This document shows, in pieces, positions 58,393-64,000 of a stretch of DNA of 64,000 nucleotides. Origin of the DNA: Ovis canadensis (taxonomy: Eukaryota; Chordata; Mammalia; Artiodactyla; Bovidae); assembly GCF_042477335.2 (NCBI RefSeq), contig NC_091254.1:96189501-96253500 (forward strand). Reading direction: 5' to 3'. The notes beneath the pieces are model-generated. The model was given only the letters and a program-made list of their open reading frames with translations, was not told where the DNA came from and searched no databases. The position numbers were made by a program, and so were the translations under genes. Within the stretch, counting starts at the first letter, position 1, and each line of letters opens with the position of its first letter.

Positions 58393-59829
58393 AAGCTTCC
58401 AAAGGCGGCGACAGTTTTCCCAGACCTGAAAAATGACAGCTCTCTCTTTCCCTGTCTGTGTTCCTTGATGGTGCAGACGAAACATCGGACTTCCAGAAAC
58501 TCGAAGGGAATTAAAATACATAAGACAGACTTTCTGCACACGTTGTGCAGAAAGAGATTAAATTCCACGTTAAGCTTTCTAATGGCCTTAGAAGCATGCA
58601 AGGAAAGAGACAAACACTGAAGCCAAGGTCTCAGATTCAAACCGAGAGACGAGAGCAGGAAGCAGGAGACAGAGACAGGCGTTACCCCCTTGGTCTGAGC
58701 CTGCTATCGGCTCTGAGAAGCTGCTGACCTTCTCGAGGGAAAAAGCTATGCGTGTGTGCATGAACAAGAGTGCCACCTCCACATGGAATTCCAGAAGTTT
58801 CTCCAAAGTCTTAAAATCATGGACACCTCATTGGACACCAAAGTCAAGAGATGAAGGCCTTATCTTGATGACCATTTGTTGAAAATGTTACATATAAGTC
58901 AAATAACTGAATAGTCCGTGACTGGTGAATTCTGGCTCTGATTCAACGGAAGGAGGTGTTACTACCTTTCTCTGTTTCTCCCTCCCTTTCGTTCTCTGTC
59001 CTCCCAGCAGAGAGGAGCTATATGAAAAGTGATCTCAGCATCAAATGGGTGGAGCCACATAAACAACTGGCCAATCCCCTTACATTCCTCGGGCGCCACG
59101 TCCGCGACCCGTGGATGACACATGCGTGACGGATCTCACGCGCCCCGCCCCGTCGGTAATCCTCGAGCCAGACGCGCCTGGGGGCTGTTGGTGTCACTAG
59201 TTTGCTGCTGAGAAGACAGCGGCTCAGAGAGGATGCACCGCAGAAACGGGAGAGCCTGCATCTCTTAGCCTTCATCCAGAGGATTTCCCAAGTCTGGGCA
59301 GCATTGCCGTCCTCCAGTGCGTAGGCAGCTCCTCAGGGCCGAGCCTCGCTGGACCGTCTCTTGAAAGCTCATCACTGAGAGCAGGACGGCTAGTGGGTGG
59401 GCATGGAGATAAATGCTCGAGAAAGAATCCGGTAAATCCTCACTGATCAAAACTTGAAAATGCCGCAACTCGAGCCATCCAGTTAGGAAGACATCACGGA
59501 GCGCTTTTTGAGAGGCGACGGAACGACAGCTCTGATGGGTACATCACGGCGGCGAGTGAACCGTCCTCACCCGCCTACTCAACATGTATGCTACAAAGCA
59601 TTCTCCTCTTCTCCTTTACATCATATTCTATGCCTAAATGGTGTAATGCTTATAAATATCCAGAAATTGAAGGCCGCTATTGGTGTTCTGCCCAGTCCGA
59701 GTCATTTGATGAAAGAAAATATCATCAATTGGAAATATGAGATAAAATTGCTCCTGGTCCTTAGTATATGATTCTAACATGCGTGTGCGCACACGTAACT
59801 TAAATGAGCATTTCTTTATACTCTTGGTG

Positions 59830-59862
<33 letters not shown>

Positions 59863-59864
59863 TT
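58393..59864. other. Unique intronic DNA
   Basis: No exon supported. A (CA)n lies at 59830-59859. Confidence 0.5.
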
Positions 59865-59876
59865 AAGTATATACTT

Positions 59877-60081
59877 GGGCTTCCCTGGTGGCTCAGATGG
59901 TAAAGAATCTGCCTTCAATGAAGGAGACACAGGTTCAATCCCTGAATTGGAAAGATCCCCTGGAGAAGGAAATAGCAACCCACTGCAATATTCTTGCCTG
60001 GAGAATTCCATGGACAGAGGAGCCTGGTGGGCTACAGTCCATGGGGTTGCTAAAAGTTGGACACGACTGAGCAACTTTCAC
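59877..60081 (+). mobile_element. Bov-tA SINE with target-site duplication
   Basis: Near-intact: GGGCTTCCCTGGTGGCTCAG to GACTGAGCAACTTTCAC. AAGTATATACTT is duplicated at 59865-59876 and 60082-60093. Confidence 0.97.
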
Positions 60082-60131
60082 AAGTATATACTTAAATACC
60101 TACACTTATTTAAGCTAAGTAAATAAGTATT

Positions 60132-60298
60132 TATTAGCACCTTTTTTTGGTCAGAAAATTTCACAGGCCCTAGGGGCAAAATGACTTCAGAATTTATTCT
60201 GCACACTTTTGAGAAGAAATAAAAAGAACAGAAGTGCAACTGACGGTTCGGGAAAAGAAGAGACGGATTCCCAAATATTCAGTGATGGCATTCTGACC
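60132..60298. repeat. Unclassified segment, copy B of a direct pair
   Basis: Shares CCTAGGGGCAAAATGACTTC and the following motif order with copy A at 58.2 kb. Lies about 380 bp on the 3' side (minus strand) of NALF1 exon 2. Confidence 0.7.
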
Positions 60299-60518
60299 TC
60301 AACTTATTGCTGGTTTGAAGAACAAATGTACTTTTACTGGCCTTATCTCCTCGTCTGTTCTCAGGCTAACACACAGATACGGCAGGTGGAACCCAACCAT
60401 CTCTAAGTCAAATTTGGAACAAATCTAACGTTGGCTGACATGTTGCCATGTTACCCTTTTACGAACGTAATGATGGTGGTCACAGACAGACATGACATCG
60501 CATGGCACTTCCGAGTCA

Positions 60519-61010
<492 letters not shown>

Positions 61011-61092
61011 TTAGCAGCAGTGGAACACTGTTTTCGGAGCCCTTCGGAGAACGCGACAGGTGATGGGGGCGCTCGAGCGTCAGGGGTGCACG

Positions 61093-61311
61093 TGCTGAGT
61101 CACCGTAGTCGCGTCTGACTCTGCAGCCCCGTGGACTGTAGCCCCCCAGGCTCCCCTGTCCATGGGATTCTCCAGGCAAGAGTACTGGAGTAGGTTGCCC
61201 TGCCCTCCTCCCGGGAATATTCCCCACTCAGGGATCCTACGCACATCTCTTACGTCTCCTGCATTGGCTCCTGCAGTGGATTCTTTACCACTAGGGCCAC
61301 GTGGGAAGCCC
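61093..61311 (-). mobile_element. Bov-tA SINE
   Basis: GCTGAGTCACCGTAGTCGCG to GGGCCACGTGGGAAGCCC, with extra TTGGCTCCTGCAGTG near the head. Confidence 0.9.
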
Positions 61312-61445
61312 CAGCTCAAGTGAAAACCTGTGAAGCTGAGCAGGACCTGAAGTTTTCAGAATCCACTGATAGACAAGAAAGGAAACAATCGTGTGGATCC
61401 ACTGGGGTTATTTACTGCAGGTGCGGGGTGCTGGGCCCTGCAGCT

Positions 61446-61575
61446 GTTCAGTTGCTTGGTCGTGTCCGACTCTTTGAGAGTCCAAGGACTGCAGCACGCC
61501 AGGCCTCCCTGTCTCTCACCAACTCCCTGGAGTTTGCCAAAGTTCATGTCCATTGCATTGGTGATGCCATTTCTT
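61446..61575 (-). mobile_element. BovB LINE 3' tail
   Basis: TTCAGTTGCTTGGTCGTGTC to GCATTGGTGATGCCATTTC. Followed by a T21 run (61588-61609) and (CA)n (61619-61632). Confidence 0.88.
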
Positions 61576-61663
61576 TTACATGGGGAGTTTTTTTTTTTTT
61601 TTTTTTTTTACAAAAGGACACACACACACACAAAAACCAGTTTTGTTTTGTTTGTAAAAAGAT

Positions 61664-62049
61664 GATGCTTTTTTGAACTGTGGTGTTGGAGAAGACTCAA
61701 GAGTTCCTTGGACTGCAAGGAGACCCAACTGGTCCACCCTAAAGGAAATCAGTCCTGAACATTCATTGGAAGGACTGATGCTGAAGCTGGAAACTCCAAT
61801 ACTTTGGCCACCTGATGTGAAGAACTGACTCATTGGAAAAGACCCTGATGCTGGGAAAGATTGAAGGCAGGAGGAGAAGGGGATGACAGCGGATGAGATG
61901 GTTGGATGGCATCACCGACTCAATGGGCATGAGTCTGAGTAAACTCTTGGACATGTGATGGACAGGGAGGCCTGGTGTGCTGCAGTCCGTGGGGTCCCAA
62001 AGAGTGGGGTCGACTGAGCGACTGAACTGAATTGAACTGAACTGAACTG
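61664..62049 (+). mobile_element. BovB LINE 3' end
   Basis: TGGTGTTGGAGAAGACTCAA to ACTGAATTGAACTGAACTGA. Opposite in orientation to the BovB tail 90 bp to its left. Confidence 0.93.
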
Positions 62050-62694
62050 GTGCTTTTTTTGTTGTTCTGCAGGACCAGAGCGCTGCAGACGCCGGCTATT
62101 CCCGCCATAGACACTAGGTGGCGCTGAGTCCCCGGCAACGAGGATGCCCTGGTTTAAGCTTGAACTCCTGGGCCCTGGGCGGACGGCGGTGGGCCCTGAC
62201 ATTCTTGTCTCACATCAGAGGCACTGAGGATCTCTCCGTCTGAAAGCCCGGAAACACCTAGGCTAAATCAGAAAGCTTATAGTCGTGGCGTGGTGAGGAC
62301 AAGGAGTTAGGACCGCTCATCAGATCTTGGGCCTTCAGCCTCTGGGATCGGCAGGAATATTTATCTCATAAGCATTTGCTTAACTTAAAGACATGTGAAA
62401 GGGCTATGATCTCATCTGACCCTCTGTCCTTGATAGGTATTCTGGAAAACAAATGTTGGAAAAAAAATAGGCTTTTCTGTATTATAAGGGAACAAACTGA
62501 ACCTAGGTCTCAATAAAATGATGACAAAGTATCCCACTGTAGCTGCGGCTGTGACTCAGGTATTTCCCTGATGCTTGGTTCTATTTTCCTATTTTCAGGG
62601 TTAATACTATTCAGGTAAGATTTTGTTACCTATGTCCTACCTGGAAAAGTGGGTGGTTTGCAGTTAAATGTACACTGAGAGACCATAAATACCA
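62050..62694. other. Unique intronic DNA
   Basis: No supported feature. Confidence 0.5.
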
Positions 62695-62830
62695 GACAAT
62701 AATAGCAAGAATAATAGGAAGTGTGTATCACACTCTGGTCTAAGCAACTGACATAGACTTTTCCCCCATGTAATTCTCAGCACATGCATTAGCACAGGGA
62801 TAATAATCAGCAATAGAAATAAGCGGACAA
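62695..62830 (-). mobile_element. MIR-like fragment
   Basis: Reversed MIR-like order: CTGGTCTAAGCAACTGACAT, CATGTAATTCTCAGCAC, then GGGATAATAATCAG. Confidence 0.5.
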
Positions 62831-63004
62831 AGCAGAATCCAGACAAAATCCAGGCAACTCTTGCCAATATCTGTAAGGAGGCTTCTTGTGTCAGGAAAAG
62901 GAGAGAGAAATAAACGGCTCTGAGACACTTTCCAACGCTGCCCTTTAAGAATTTTTTGAGGGGCGGGCGTTGAGAAAGTTAGGTGTTTTCTGGTGGGAAA
63001 CAGA

Positions 63005-63292
63005 ATGACCCTGAACATTCACTGGGAAGGACTGATGCTGAAGCTGAAGTTCCAATACTTTGTCCACCTGATACGAAGAGCTGACTCATTGGTAAAGACT
63101 GTTGATGCTGGGAAAGACTGAAGGCAGGAGGAGAAGGGGACGACAGAGGATGAGAAGGTTGGATGGCATCACTGATTCAACGGACATGAGTTTAAGTAAA
63201 CTCCCGAAGTTGGTGATGGACAGGGAGGCCTGGTGTGCTGCAGCCCTTGGGGTCACAAAAAGTCGACAGGGCTTAGTGACTGAACAACAGAA
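63005..63292 (+). mobile_element. BovB LINE 3' end
   Basis: CCCTGAACATTCACTGGGAA to GGGCTTAGTGACTGAACAAC. Coding remnant [18 protein letters not shown]. Confidence 0.92.
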
Positions 63293-64000
63293 GGATTTTA
63301 AGACAGAAGCCCGTGATGAAAAACGAACACTTGTCTTCCTTCGTAAGAAGGCCGTATAAGGAAGGCCAGAAATCTCTTTTGTAACGGCTTAGCCTTCTCC
63401 TACAGTGACATACTGGACCATCACTTTTCCAGGTGTCACTGAATAGTATAAATGGCTCTATGAGGCTAAAGAATAATTTGGGGAAGGAACAAAATAGAGT
63501 TAAGGTCTTCTGGTGATAAATGGATGGTTAAACTACTTTTAACCCCCTTCTCCTAGAGGGCTTGCACTTCCTCTCTCCCCGGAAGCAGTTTCGTTGCTAG
63601 GTAACTATGTTCCAGGAGGACAGCCCTCCCCCACCCCACTGCACGCTCCCCTCCTTGGAAATTGCAGCTGAGTGTACCACTTGGCCTGACAGTGCCCGGC
63701 CTGCAGGCACCAGGAAATATGCTCCAGTTACAATGTAGACAAGGAGCAGATGAACTAGGCTAGACTGCTACAGTGGACCGTGTAAGAAGGACATTTGCAC
63801 GTAAACAGTTGCATACCAGTTTTCTCTTTTTCTCCCAGAGCATTTTCTCATTTGTTATTTTCCCCCATGAAACCCTTGAGACAGTTTTGGGAAATATTCT
63901 ACAAATAAAGAACCCGATTATAGAGAGATTATTGTAGCAACTGCATGGAGTTCAGGCCAGCACTCCCTTCCTGGGCCCCCGGGCGGCTGGGACTCTTCTG
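63293..64000. other. Unique intronic DNA
   Basis: Repeat-poor right edge. Carries an RFX X-box-like motif GTTGCTAGGTAAC at 63593-63605; no exon seen. Confidence 0.45.

Overview
This 64 kb window is mammalian nuclear DNA from a ruminant, most likely a bovid. The evidence is the repeats: tRNA-headed Bov-tA SINEs, Bov-A2, 3' ends of the BovB (RTE-type) LINE, 3' ends of bovine-type L1, and older cetartiodactyl CHR SINEs. Fragments of MIR and other old mammalian repeats are also present. I see no bacterial, plasmid or phage content, no CRISPR array, and no novel defence or metabolic system.

One protein-coding gene is recognisable, on the minus strand: NALF1 (FAM155A), the auxiliary subunit of the sodium-leak channel NALCN. 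Two exons are present. The cysteine-rich exon 2 lies at 60680-60851. Terminal exon 3, which carries the hydrophobic C-terminal segment and the stop codon, has its coding part at 34295-34584. Joined, they give 462 nt, which is 153 residues plus a stop, starting inside the gene. The splice sites and phases agree. The large first exon lies beyond the right edge.

Layout: 60852-64000 is the 3' part of intron 1. 34585-60679 is intron 2 (about 26 kb, rich in SINEs and LINEs). A 3' UTR runs downward from 34294, probably to near 32.34 kb, where AATAAA signals cluster on the minus strand. Its stop-proximal part holds a 31-bp GC-rich minisatellite, a long CA repeat (in mRNA sense) and A-rich tracts. From about 31 kb to position 1 the sequence looks intergenic and dense in repeats.

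The most interesting structures are:
- a 50-bp, 44/50-matching inverted repeat with a 7-nt loop inside NALF1 intron 2 (41806-41912)
- a 70-bp tandem duplication with one difference (31301-31440)
- a direct pair of unclassified related segments around 58.3 and 60.2 kb
- a sharp rise of third-position GC within exon 3, next to the minisatellite
- a Bov-tA tandem dimer inserted as one unit, a Bov-A2 nested in a Bov-tA with both target-site duplications legible, and close inverted SINE/LINE pairs in the transcribed introns.

Most long open frames in the window are chance or repeat-derived. Comparisons with human NALF1 rest on memory and need an alignment. Repeat family names come from recognising consensus features, not from a search, and edges are accurate to about 5-20 bases unless a target-site duplication fixes them.
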